Positions 24,657 to 32,354 of a stretch of 32,354 nt of DNA are shown here, piece by piece; position 1 is the stretch's first letter, and every line of letters starts with the position of its first letter. The position numbers and the translations under genes were made by a program. The stretch comes from JACRIM01 sp038042195 (lineage in GTDB: Bacteria; Planctomycetota; Phycisphaerae; UBA1845; UTPLA1), in contig JBBTET010000080.1 in the NCBI GenBank assembly GCA_038042195.1, positions 1-32,354 on the forward strand. Reading direction: 5' to 3'. Under the pieces are notes generated by a model. It worked only from the letters and a program-made list of their open reading frames with translations. It ran no database searches and was not told the origin of the DNA.

Positions 24657-25469
24657 ATGTATGGAAAAAGACGTATGGCGGCCGGCGCAATCGGGCTTGT
24701 GCGAACTGCATTTCTTCGGATGGCCGACCTTCTTGTCCCGCGCGTCTGCGCATCTTGTGGCATGTCGGTACCCGTGGATACTCCTGATTTGTGTGAATCA
24801 TGCGGGTGGGCGATGTCGGAGTTGGTGTCGCATCCGTATTGTGAGCTATGTGGCGAGGGCCGGGGACCACATTTGTTGCGAGAAGGGATTTGTACGGCGT
24901 GTCACGAGGGGAACTCGGAGATTCGTTTTTCACATTTCGTGCGCGTGGGGCCGTTTGCCGAGCCGTTGCGGCAACTCATCCTTCGATTTAAGCGTGAATT
25001 CGTGATGGATCACCTTCTCGGCGGATTGATGGCCGGGGCAATCCAGGGGCGTATGGACCCGCGCGAGATCGACGCATGGGTTCCGATCCCGTCCCATTGG
25101 CGACGTAGAATTCGACGCGGATTTCAGCCGACGCGGTTACTGGCCGATGCCGCGATCACGCAACACGGCGGGCACGTCGAGACTATCCTGGAGACCGCGA
25201 AATACATCCCGCCGATGCATCACGGCATGACCAGCGTCCAGCGTGCATCGGCGATTCGTGGGGCATTTCGCCTGTCACGCAACGCTCGCGTGCGTGGGAA
25301 ACGCATTATGCTGATCGACGACGTGACGACGACCGGGGCGACGCTTCGCGAGGCACGGCGAACACTAAGAGAGGGCGGCGCAAAGTGGATCGGCGCTGCT
25401 GTTTTAGCGAAATGGGAAGAGTTGCCACCGGTGATCGAGGGAGTTGACCCCTCCATGCGGGGCCAGTAG
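24657..25469 (+). CDS. ComF-family phosphoribosyltransferase-like protein
   Basis: A 270-residue cytosolic protein of the ComF/GntX family. It has an N-terminal zinc-ribbon-like region with CASCG, CESCG, CELCGEG and CTACHEG (eight paired Cys between about residues 31 and 83) and a type I phosphoribosyltransferase domain. The PRPP loop reads IMLIDDVTTTGATL. The RGFQPTRLLA motif, before the loop, is also typical. In competent bacteria ComF acts in DNA uptake; elsewhere its role is unclear. The start is uncertain: ATG at 24657, 24675 or 24720 are all in frame, and no strong Shine-Dalgarno sequence decides it. Confidence 0.88.
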   Translation: MYGKRRMAAGAIGLVRTAFLRMADLLVPRVCASCGMSVPVDTPDLCESCGWAMSELVSHPYCELCGEGRGPHLLREGICTACHEGNSEIRFSHFVRVGPFAEPLRQLILRFKREFVMDHLLGGLMAGAIQGRMDPREIDAWVPIPSHWRRRIRRGFQPTRLLADAAITQHGGHVETILETAKYIPPMHHGMTSVQRASAIRGAFRLSRNARVRGKRIMLIDDVTTTGATLREARRTLREGGAKWIGAAVLAKWEELPPVIEGVDPSMRGQ

Positions 25470-25482
25470 ACTTGCATTCAGA

Positions 25483-25511
25483 GCGAACGATAACCCTTTG
25501 AAACTGTTCGC
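25483..25511. repeat. Inverted repeat upstream of hpf
   Basis: GCGAAC at 25483-25488 and GTTCGC at 25506-25511 flank a 17-base spacer. They lie 14 bases upstream of a TATGAT (25525-25530) that could be a -10 box for hpf. No T-run follows, so an operator or leader element is likelier than a terminator. Confidence 0.3.
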
Positions 25512-25607
25512 CTTACATTGATTTTATGATACGAGGCTGCGGCGGGGACAGCGACCGGGTTGACCTCGCAAAGACCTTGTGTTGTTCGAGCCAAAGGAGC
25601 ATTCGCC

Positions 25608-25937
25608 ATGCGAATCAAGGTCAGCGGTCGCCATATGGACGTGGGCGATTCGCTAAAAGCCTATGTGGATGAGAAGGCTGGTAATCTGGAAAAGTTTTAT
25701 GATCGCGTGCAGTCTGTCGAGGTCGTTTTTGAGCAGGAGGCCGGCAAGCTTCGATGCGAGCTGATCGCTACGGCTGACCACCACGCGACGTTTGTCGCCA
25801 AAGAAACTCTTGACGACGCATATGCCAGTTTTGATGCGGCGGTGAAGGACGTGGAGCGCCAATTGACTCGTCACAAGGAAAAGCACCGCAATCGAAAGCA
25901 CATAACCGATCAGGAGAATCCCGGCGCGGAAAGCTGA
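25608..25937 (+). CDS. hpf: Ribosome hibernation promoting factor (short HPF/RaiA type)
   Basis: A 109-residue protein of the short HPF/YfiA family that binds the 30S decoding region and silences ribosomes in stationary phase. The ATG at 25608 has AAAGGAG eight bases upstream. The sequence follows the family: IKVSGRHMDVGDSLKAYV, then KLEKF-like KAGNLEKFYDR, VVFEQEAGKLRCEL, and the ending helix with DVERQLTRHKEKHR. It lacks the long-form dimerisation domain. It begins a run with ptsN, ptsH and ptsI, with 30 bases before ptsN. Confidence 0.92.
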   Translation: MRIKVSGRHMDVGDSLKAYVDEKAGNLEKFYDRVQSVEVVFEQEAGKLRCELIATADHHATFVAKETLDDAYASFDAAVKDVERQLTRHKEKHRNRKHITDQENPGAES

Positions 25938-25967
25938 TCTCCTGTCGTTGAGCAAAGGCCGACTTCC

Positions 25968-26441
25968 ATGAAGATGATGGATTTTGTCGTACGGGATGCC
26001 GTCATTGCGGACCTCCAATCGACCGACCGCAACGGCGTGATTCGTGAGATGGTCACGGCATTGGTGTCGGCCGGGGCGTTGAAAGCGGAGGATGGCGAGA
26101 CAGTGTTTCGCGCCGTCTCGGAGCGGGAGCGTCAAGGCTCGACGGGATTCGGCAAGGGCGTGGCCGTTCCGCATGTGAAGCACGCACGGGTGCCGCGGAT
26201 GATGGCGGCGATCGGGCGCAGTTCTGCGGGAGTTGATTTCGCGGCATTGGACCGTGCCCCGGTCTATACCGTGGTGCTGCTGCTGTCGCCTCCAGAGAAG
26301 CCGGACGAGCATTTACAGGCGATGGAGAGCATCTTTCGACACCTTCAGCGGGACAATTTCCGCCGCTTTCTAAAGCAGGCCGAGACGACCCAGGCCATTC
26401 TGGAGTTGATCGAAGAGGCCGACGGGATGCAGGCGGGCTGA
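25968..26441 (+). CDS. ptsN: PTS EIIA domain protein, nitrogen-PTS type (PtsN-like)
   Basis: A 157-residue stand-alone EIIA of the fructose/Ntr type. The phosphorylated residue is His69 in GKGVAVPHVKH, preceded by the family motif ERERQGSTGFG. The later part has the typical LLSPPEKPDEHLQAM and an ending helix. No membrane EIIB/EIIC component is attached or nearby, so a regulatory role is likely: in the nitrogen PTS the phosphorylation state of EIIA-Ntr controls potassium, nitrogen or stress functions. The partners HPr and Enzyme I are encoded directly downstream. Confidence 0.92.
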   Translation: MKMMDFVVRDAVIADLQSTDRNGVIREMVTALVSAGALKAEDGETVFRAVSERERQGSTGFGKGVAVPHVKHARVPRMMAAIGRSSAGVDFAALDRAPVYTVVLLLSPPEKPDEHLQAMESIFRHLQRDNFRRFLKQAETTQAILELIEEADGMQAG

Positions 26442-26519
26442 TCGAGCGGACTCACTGTCGCCGTGGCTGCCATTGCATTCGCGTGGCTTGCATTACACTG
26501 AGGAACCCAATCACGGCGC

Positions 26520-26831
26520 ATGCCGGAGTCGACATGGACGGACGGAATGTCTTCAACGAATCTGCGAGTCGAACGCGATGTGACGGTCCCCAACAAACAG
26601 GGGCTTCATGCGCGACCGGTGTTGCGATTCGTCGATTTGGCGTCCAAGTTCGACTCGTCCATTCGCGTCTGCAAGCGGGACACGTCGGTCGACGGAAAAA
26701 GCCCCATGGAGATGATGCTGCTCGAAGCCACGCAGGGCACGGTTCTCACGATCGTGGCCGAGGGCGAGGACTGCGAGAAGGCGGTCGTGGAATTGTCTCG
26801 ACTGGTCAGCGAAGGTTTCGGCGAGCAATAA
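26520..26831 (+). CDS. ptsH: HPr phosphocarrier protein
   Basis: Small phosphocarrier that takes phosphate from Enzyme I and passes it to EIIA. The active-site His30 lies in NKQGLHARPV, and a serine at the place of the regulatory Ser46 is present in VDGKSPMEMM. The protein is 103 residues from the ATG at 26520; an in-frame ATG at 26547 gives 94 residues and a more typical N-terminus (then His21), and may be the real start. No HPr kinase gene is seen nearby, so whether the serine is used is unknown. Confidence 0.92.
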   Translation: MPESTWTDGMSSTNLRVERDVTVPNKQGLHARPVLRFVDLASKFDSSIRVCKRDTSVDGKSPMEMMLLEATQGTVLTIVAEGEDCEKAVVELSRLVSEGFGEQ

Positions 26832-26901
26832 TCGCCCGCCCCCCCATTCGTCTCTCAGGCTCCAGTTTTCCTTCACCTATCTCCACACGCGGAGGCGTCT
26901 C

Positions 26902-28641
26902 ATGCCTCTAAAGCGCGGCATCGGCGTGTCGTCCGGCGTCGTCATCGGGCCGGCCATTGTGCTGGAGACCGAAGAGACGCGCGTACCGCGCCGGACGATT
27001 CAACGGGCACAAATCGAATTTGAGATGGGCCTTTTGACCAAGGCATTTGAGTCCGCGCGCAGCGCGATCCAGGAGGAGCGCATCGAGTTTTCTCACCGGG
27101 CCGGTACGGAGTTGGCCGACATCTTCGGCTTTCATGAACGGTGGCTGGCCGACCCGAAGCCGCTGAAGGAAATCGGGCAACTCATCGACGAAAAGCTGTA
27201 CAGCGCGTCGTACGCGGTGAGTGTGTTCATGCGTCGCTATCGGCGCCGCTTTCAGGAGATGGCCAGCCCGTTCCTACAAGAGCGAGCCAAGGACGTCTTG
27301 GACATCGAACGCCGACTCCTTCACCAGTTGAGCGGCGAATCGCGCGACGAACTACAGGGCGAGGGCGATCCGGTCATCATCGTGGCCCACGATTTGACGC
27401 CGTCTCAGATTGTCGCCATCGAAAAGACAAAGCGTCTGCTCGGGTTTGTTACCGATGCCGGCGGCCCCACGTCGCACACGGCCATCATCGCGGCGGGGCT
27501 TGGCATTCCAGCGATCGTCGGCCTCGAAGACATCACGTCGAATGCCTCCTCGGGCGACATATTGATCCTCGATGGCACCCACGGTGTGGTCGTCATCAAT
27601 CCGGACAGCAATCAACGCCGCGAATATGCCGAGCGGGCGGTCCACTTGCAGGAGGTCCGGGCGAACCTCGCGGAGCTGCGCGAGCTTTTCGCGGAGACCA
27701 AGGACGGCTACATCGTCCAACTGCTGGGAAATATAGAGTTTCCCGACGAAGTGCCCGGTTGTATCGAGCAGGGTGCGACGGGGATCGGCCTGTTCCGCAC
27801 GGAGTTCCTGTTTATGCAGGACAGCGGGCCACCGACCGAAGATCAGCAGTACGAGGCATACAAGACGGCGGCGGAGGCGCTACAGGATCGGCCGCTGGTT
27901 ATTCGCACGATGGACGTCGGCGGTGACAAGTTGATGCCCAGCGGGACGTGGGAGCCGGAGAAGAACCCCTTCCTGGGTTTGCGTTCGATTCGCTACAGCC
28001 TGCAACATCTGGCGATCTTCCGTCCGCAGCTTCGGGCGATTGTTCGGGCCAGTGTGCATGGCGACGTGCGGATCATGTTCCCGCTGATCTCGCGCATCAT
28101 GGAACTGCGCCAGGCGAAGTTCGTGTTGAACCTCGTCAAGGAGGAACTCGAAGAGGAAGGGTTTGACTTCAAGAGCGAGATCCCGGTCGGCGTGATGATC
28201 GAGACACCGGCGGCCGCTATCTGTGCACGGGAACTGGCAACTGAATGCGAGTTCATGAGCATCGGCACCAACGACCTAATTCAATATACGCTCGCCGTGG
28301 ATCGGGCCAATGAGCGCGTGGCCCAACTCTACACGGCGGCCGATCCGTCGGTCCTTCGATTGATTCGACAGGTCGTTCGGATTGGAAAGCACATGAAAGT
28401 CCCGGTGAGCATCTGTGGCGAAATGGCCGGCGACCCGATGTTCACTATCTGGTTGGTGGGCATGGGGTTACAGACGCTTTCGATGGCTGCCGGCAACATC
28501 CCCAGGGCGAAGAAGATCATCCGCAGCATTACGATGGCCGATGCCCAGCGGGTGGCCCGTCGGGTTATGACCTTTGAAACCGAGCGGGAGGTGTTAAACT
28601 ACCTCCGCGACGAGACTCGCAAGGTGTGGGGAGACATCTAA
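26902..28641 (+). CDS. ptsI: PTS Enzyme I (phosphoenolpyruvate-protein phosphotransferase)
   Basis: Transfers phosphate from phosphoenolpyruvate to HPr; cytosolic. The 579 residues match the family length. The order is a helical HPr-binding region, the phosphohistidine domain with His192 in GGPTSHTAI, and the PEP-binding barrel with LFRTEFLFM, RTMDVGGDK, MIETPAA, IGTNDLIQYTLAVDR and the catalytic Cys505 in VSICGEMAGDP. No N-terminal GAF domain is present, so this is a PtsI-type rather than PtsP-type enzyme. The ATG at 26902 follows GCGGAGGCG. It ends the hpf-ptsN-ptsH-ptsI run. Confidence 0.96.
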   Translation: MPLKRGIGVSSGVVIGPAIVLETEETRVPRRTIQRAQIEFEMGLLTKAFESARSAIQEERIEFSHRAGTELADIFGFHERWLADPKPLKEIGQLIDEKLYSASYAVSVFMRRYRRRFQEMASPFLQERAKDVLDIERRLLHQLSGESRDELQGEGDPVIIVAHDLTPSQIVAIEKTKRLLGFVTDAGGPTSHTAIIAAGLGIPAIVGLEDITSNASSGDILILDGTHGVVVINPDSNQRREYAERAVHLQEVRANLAELRELFAETKDGYIVQLLGNIEFPDEVPGCIEQGATGIGLFRTEFLFMQDSGPPTEDQQYEAYKTAAEALQDRPLVIRTMDVGGDKLMPSGTWEPEKNPFLGLRSIRYSLQHLAIFRPQLRAIVRASVHGDVRIMFPLISRIMELRQAKFVLNLVKEELEEEGFDFKSEIPVGVMIETPAAAICARELATECEFMSIGTNDLIQYTLAVDRANERVAQLYTAADPSVLRLIRQVVRIGKHMKVPVSICGEMAGDPMFTIWLVGMGLQTLSMAAGNIPRAKKIIRSITMADAQRVARRVMTFETEREVLNYLRDETRKVWGDI

Positions 28642-28810
28642 CAGGGTCCATTCGGCCGCCTCGACCAGTTGCGGATCGGCACAAAATCGTGCCCGTCCGC
28701 CACTTGCCGGGACGGTGAGTGAAAAAACCAGGTTCCGAACCGGGTGCGATGTTCGCACTACGGATTTCGGATCGCATCCAGTATGAATTGAGAGAGGGAT
28801 CACCATAGGA

Positions 28811-29443
28811 TTGCGCTATCGTTTGGCGATTCGCTTTGCCGTAGAAGGCGATCTCCGATTTATCTCCCACCACGACTCCATGAGACTCTTCGAGCGCGCC
28901 TTAGCGCGAGCGAATCTGCCCGTGCGGTTTTCCTCGGGGTTTAATCCCCGCCCCCGCCTGCGACTGGCCTTACCCCGGCCGGTCGGCGTCGCGTCTCGCG
29001 ACGAGCTTCTTGTGGTGGAATTGTCGCATGAGACGGATCCGGCCGGCGCGCAAGACGCGTTGGCCGCCCAGATGCCTGAGGGCATCACGCTGCTGTCCGC
29101 CGAGATGCTCGCGGACACCGACCAGCGCCGACCATGCGAGGCAACGTTTGTGTTGCCGATCACATCCGACGAGGCCGACGCAGTCGCCCGCCGGGTATCG
29201 GAGTTTCTGGCGTCTGACAAAGTTCCCGTTGAACGAATTGATCGAAAGACCAAGCATCGACGCAGCGTCGATCTTCGTGTGTTTATTAAAGACGCGCGAA
29301 TCGATGGCTCGCACCTGACCTGGACGCAGACCGTCGGTCAGGAAGGCTCGGCCCGAATGGGCGAGTTGCTCGATGCCTGGGGTATGGCTGCCCGCGACCG
29401 CCTGCATCAGGTGCTTCGCGTGAGCGTGGCCTACCTGAGTTGA
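28811..29443 (+). CDS. DUF2344 / radical SAM-associated protein (TIGR03936-like)
   Basis: A 210-residue protein beginning with the signature YRLAIRFAVEGDLRFISHHD, then FERALARANLPVRFSSGFNPRPRL. This is the DUF2344 pattern found either fused to or beside a radical SAM protein and upstream of RNase E/G in many genomes. The start is a TTG at 28811 with GAGAGGG about 12 bases upstream; there is no ATG that preserves the N-terminal motif. The radical SAM partner is not within this window. Function is unknown; the neighbour RNase E/G fits a link to ribosomal or RNA metabolism. Confidence 0.85.
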   Translation: MRYRLAIRFAVEGDLRFISHHDSMRLFERALARANLPVRFSSGFNPRPRLRLALPRPVGVASRDELLVVELSHETDPAGAQDALAAQMPEGITLLSAEMLADTDQRRPCEATFVLPITSDEADAVARRVSEFLASDKVPVERIDRKTKHRRSVDLRVFIKDARIDGSHLTWTQTVGQEGSARMGELLDAWGMAARDRLHQVLRVSVAYLS

Positions 29444-29500
29444 GCCAACGATCACCGACCGCGCATCTTTAGTTCGTGACTCCCCGGAAAGGCACCCATC

Positions 29501-32050
29501 GTGGCAGACCCCAAGAAGAAGACCCGGACAAAATCCGCATCCACCCCAGCCCCTCGCGCCAAGAGCGCCGCAGCCCCCGCGCGTGGCCGTCGAAAGCCGC
29601 CGGCATCGGTGAAGGAAGGGAAAGTCGAACGCGCCACTCCGGCCACGGAGACGGCGGTGATGGAGCGGCCGGTCACTCCAATCCTCGACGACGACACAAG
29701 CGACTTCAACGCGGGAATCTTTGAACCCAGCGAACGGCCGCCCGTACGACCGCTTCCACCGGCACCCCGGTTCGCGCCGGACGCGCGTGCCGTTTCATCG
29801 GCATTCAGCAAATCCGCGAAGACCAAAGATGTGTCGAATGAGGAAGGTTTCGACGCGCCTGCGGAAAAGGACGCAACCCACCGATCGGGCGAAGGCGAAG
29901 GGTCTTACATCGAAGACGCGCCCGCCGAGATCGAAGACACCGAGCTTGAACCGGAAACACCGCTGGCCGAGAGCGACGAAGCCGACATCGAGGAAGCACA
30001 TGAGGATGCCGTCGAATCGACCGGCGAGCGCCCGGTGCGGGATGGCGAGCGCGGCGATGGCCCACGTCGACGGCGCGGACGACGGGGAGGGCGCGGTCGA
30101 GGCCGGCGTGATGAGAACATCGTGGAGGACTCTCCTCGCGGCGGACCACGACGCACGACGAGCGACGCTTCCGCCGTGGAGGCAAGGCCCGCGCGCGGGC
30201 CATCCTTCGACGACGAGGTGTCGGAAGAGGTTGGCGCGCCCTCGCGCGGTCGGCACGAGGAATCTCGCCGACCGGGAAGAGGCCGACCGACGAGATCGCC
30301 GGAGCCGGTGGATGAAGTCGTCGATGATCGCGAGATGCTGATCAACGTGTCCGACGCGGATGAATGTCGCATCGCGCTGTTGCGCGAGGGGCGACTGGAT
30401 GAACTGTACATTGAACGAACCTCGTCGGCGTCGAACGTCGGGAATATCTACAAGGGCCGCGTGACCAACGTCGAGCCGTCGATACAGGCCGCATTTATTG
30501 ATTTCGGTTTGCCGATACATGGCTTCCTGCACATCAGCGATTTGCATCCGAAGTACTTCCCCGAGAGCAAGGGCGAGAACGAACTGGTGGGTCGTAAGAC
30601 GCCGCGTCGTAACCGACCACCGATTCAGACATGCCTGAAGCGCGGGCAGGAAGTGATCGTGCAGGTCATCAAAGAGGGCATTGGGACGAAAGGGCCGACG
30701 CTATCGACGTATGTCTCCATTCCCGGTCGTTTTCTGGTGATGATGCCGGGCATGGAAGAATTGGGCGTCTCTCGCAAGATCGAGGACGAGGATCAGCGTC
30801 GAAAACTGCGCGACCTGTTGAATCAACTTGAATTGCCACGCGACATGGGATTCATCGTTCGCACGGCCGGTATTGACCGGCATGTGAGGGATTTGCAACT
30901 GGACTTGAACTACCTGACGCGCCTGTGGGCCAAGGTAGCCGCCCGAATCAAGTCGGAGCCGGCTCCTTCGGAACTGTATCGTGAGTCTGACCTGGTGATT
31001 CGGACGATTCGCGACGTGTACGACTCCAGTATTCGACGTATCCTCGTGGACAATGAGACCGTGGCAGCTCGGGTGCGCGAGTTTCTGTCCATTGCCAGTC
31101 CGCGCGCGATCGACGCGGTGGAATCGTATGACGGGGTCGATCCGCTCTTCCACCGCTATGGCATCGAGAGCGAGATTGAAAAGCTGCACTCAAAAAACAT
31201 CCCGCTGCCCTGCGGCGGGTCACTCGTCATCGAGCAGACCGAGGCGCTGGTGGCCATCGATGTGAACTCGGGGCGATTCCGTGTCTCGGACAATCCAGAA
31301 GAGACCGCCTTCCGTGTGAATCAAGAAGCCGCGGACGAGATTGCCCGGCAGCTACGATTGCGCGATCTCGGCGGTCTGATCATCTGCGACTTCATCGACA
31401 TGATGGCCGATCGGAACCGGCGCACCATCGAGTTTCGCCTGGCCGACGCAATGAAGAAGCACAAGGAACGGGCGAAGCTGCTCCGTATTTCCCGCTTCGG
31501 CATTTTGGAAATGACACGACAGCGTCAACGGCCCTCGTTCGGGAAGAGCATGTTCGCCGAATGCCCGCGTTGCGGCGGCAGCGGCCGGATGAAGGCCCCG
31601 GAGTCCGCGGCGCTGGATGTCATGCGACAAATCTCCATGGCCAGCCATAAAGAAGGTGTCGTGAGCATCGACGTTAAAGTGGCCGCGACCGTGGCGACGG
31701 AGTTGCTCAATCGCAAGCGCCACCAGATCACCGATCTCGAACGCGCCACCGGGCAGACCATTCGTGTCCACGGCGAAGTGAATTACGGCATGGATCAGGT
31801 GAGTCTCGTCGCAATGGATCGTCGCGGCCGGGAGGTGCCAAGTTCAGGGCCATCCACAGCGCACCGACCCGTGCCACCGGCCCGGCCCGTGAGTCGCGTA
31901 TCGAGTCTACCCGTTGGTCGCCCAGTTGTGGGTCGCCCCATGCCGGCGCGCGAGGGTGTCGGGCGCGAGGCAGCGCCGCCACCGGAAGGCGGAAGTCGGC
32001 GTCGGCGCGGCGGTCGTCGTCGCGGCGGTCGTGGCGGACAACGGAGCTAA
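29501..32050 (+). CDS. Ribonuclease E/G family protein with disordered N-terminal extension
   Basis: Endoribonuclease of the RNase E/G family (849 residues), processing rRNA and mRNA. The GTG at 29501 follows GGAAAGG at 8 bases. Residues 1 to about 270 are low-complexity: Lys/Ala/Pro-rich, then strongly acidic, then an Arg/Gly block (RRRGRRGGRGRGRR) near residue 190. Then comes the S1 domain (about 310-400), and the DNase I-like catalytic region with Asp587 in AIDVNSG and Asp630 in ICDFIDM, the Mg ligands of RNase E. The Zn-link is Cys688-x-x-Cys691. The C-terminus is another Arg/Gly-rich block. It lacks the long C-terminal degradosome scaffold of E. coli RNase E. Confidence 0.94.
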   Translation: MADPKKKTRTKSASTPAPRAKSAAAPARGRRKPPASVKEGKVERATPATETAVMERPVTPILDDDTSDFNAGIFEPSERPPVRPLPPAPRFAPDARAVSSAFSKSAKTKDVSNEEGFDAPAEKDATHRSGEGEGSYIEDAPAEIEDTELEPETPLAESDEADIEEAHEDAVESTGERPVRDGERGDGPRRRRGRRGGRGRGRRDENIVEDSPRGGPRRTTSDASAVEARPARGPSFDDEVSEEVGAPSRGRHEESRRPGRGRPTRSPEPVDEVVDDREMLINVSDADECRIALLREGRLDELYIERTSSASNVGNIYKGRVTNVEPSIQAAFIDFGLPIHGFLHISDLHPKYFPESKGENELVGRKTPRRNRPPIQTCLKRGQEVIVQVIKEGIGTKGPTLSTYVSIPGRFLVMMPGMEELGVSRKIEDEDQRRKLRDLLNQLELPRDMGFIVRTAGIDRHVRDLQLDLNYLTRLWAKVAARIKSEPAPSELYRESDLVIRTIRDVYDSSIRRILVDNETVAARVREFLSIASPRAIDAVESYDGVDPLFHRYGIESEIEKLHSKNIPLPCGGSLVIEQTEALVAIDVNSGRFRVSDNPEETAFRVNQEAADEIARQLRLRDLGGLIICDFIDMMADRNRRTIEFRLADAMKKHKERAKLLRISRFGILEMTRQRQRPSFGKSMFAECPRCGGSGRMKAPESAALDVMRQISMASHKEGVVSIDVKVAATVATELLNRKRHQITDLERATGQTIRVHGEVNYGMDQVSLVAMDRRGREVPSSGPSTAHRPVPPARPVSRVSSLPVGRPVVGRPMPAREGVGREAAPPPEGGSRRRRGGRRRGGRGGQRS

Positions 32051-32071
32051 TCCGTGATAACGAAGGCGGAC

Positions 32072-32354
32072 ATGAATCAACCGATGCAGATGTTGCGGCG
32101 AGCTTGCGCGGTGCGCAGGGGTGCGGCGTTCGTCGTACTCCTTGCGTTCACCTGGCTGGTCACCGGGTGCGGGCCGGTCTGGGTGGTCGATCCGGGGTTT
32201 GCCGAGCGCCAGGCCAAGCAAGAGAGCAAACCGATCCTGTGGTACTTCAAGTCGTGGGACTCGTCACAACATCGCAACATGCGGTTGCAGGTGTTTGCCA
32301 ACTCGGCCGTCGCGAGTGAGATGACGGGCATCATAAATGTTGAATTGGAGTTCG
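32072..32354 (+). CDS. Lipoprotein, possible thioredoxin-like fold (3' end cut by the window)
   Basis: The ATG at 32072 follows AAGGCGGA at a normal distance, 21 bases after the RNase E/G stop, and the frame is open to the window end (94 codons seen). The N-terminus has Arg residues, a hydrophobic stretch and a lipobox VTGC ending at Cys33, so it is a predicted lipoprotein. The following KPILWYFKSWDSSQHRNM resembles the first beta-strand and helix of thioredoxin-like domains, but the CxxC pair is replaced by Trp-Asp-Ser-Ser. That fold assignment is tentative with so little sequence. It could be co-transcribed with the RNase gene. Confidence 0.7.
   Translation, partial: MNQPMQMLRRACAVRRGAAFVVLLAFTWLVTGCGPVWVVDPGFAERQAKQESKPILWYFKSWDSSQHRNMRLQVFANSAVASEMTGIINVELEF

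Noticed and set aside
28678..28715. Two small hairpins (GGCAC/GTGCC and CCGTCC/GGACGG) after ptsI
   Set aside because: Short stems with no following T-run. They could be chance in GC-rich DNA, and neither is a convincing terminator or riboswitch.

Overview
The window reads as a chromosomal segment of a Gram-negative-type, respiring bacterium, most likely a planctomycete. This taxonomic guess rests on style rather than a marker gene: many lipoprotein signals, secreted proteins ending in dockerin-like Ca-binding repeats, a pectate-lyase-like protein with such a tail, a GyrA with a clearly divergent quinolone pocket, and an RNase E/G with a long Arg/Gly-rich N-terminus. No tRNA, rRNA, CRISPR array, insertion sequence or prophage was seen.

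Region 1 (1-7560, + strand) is a tightly packed cbb3-type oxygen reductase locus. It holds a membrane protein cut by the window edge, a diheme cytochrome c lipoprotein, CcoN, CcoO, a CcoS-like two-helix protein, a 55-residue one-helix protein resembling the membrane anchor of CcoP, the copper-exporting P-type ATPase CcoI, a SafE/DsbD-like membrane protein and a DUF4405 membrane protein. Five junctions overlap (GTGA, ATGA, TAATG), which implies translational coupling. No normal diheme CcoP is present. The diheme lipoprotein plus the mini-anchor may replace it.

Region 2 (7581-9801) holds a minus-strand secreted pectate-lyase-like protein and a 328-base divergent intergenic region with a long inverted repeat. 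Region 3 (9802-15834, +) is an envelope cluster: apolipoprotein N-acyltransferase with an unusual insert, a HEAT-repeat lipoprotein, MreD and PBP2. It links lipoprotein maturation with cell elongation.

Region 4 (15847-20984) holds a minus-strand GGQ release-factor-like protein. It is divergent by 5 bases from a secreted 702-residue protein that I read as a peptidylarginine deiminase / pentein-fold enzyme. A secreted dockerin-tailed protein of unknown function follows, with a good promoter candidate upstream and a clear Rho-independent terminator.

Region 5 (21171-25469, +) has gyrA, a VapBC-type toxin-antitoxin pair with an extended -10 promoter, and a ComF-family phosphoribosyltransferase. 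Region 6 (25608-28641, +) is a regulatory phosphotransfer cluster: Hpf, EIIA-Ntr, HPr and Enzyme I. No sugar permease is present, which suggests a signalling rather than transport role. Region 7 (28811-32354, +) has a DUF2344 protein, RNase E/G and the start of a lipoprotein with a possible thioredoxin-like fold, cut by the window end.
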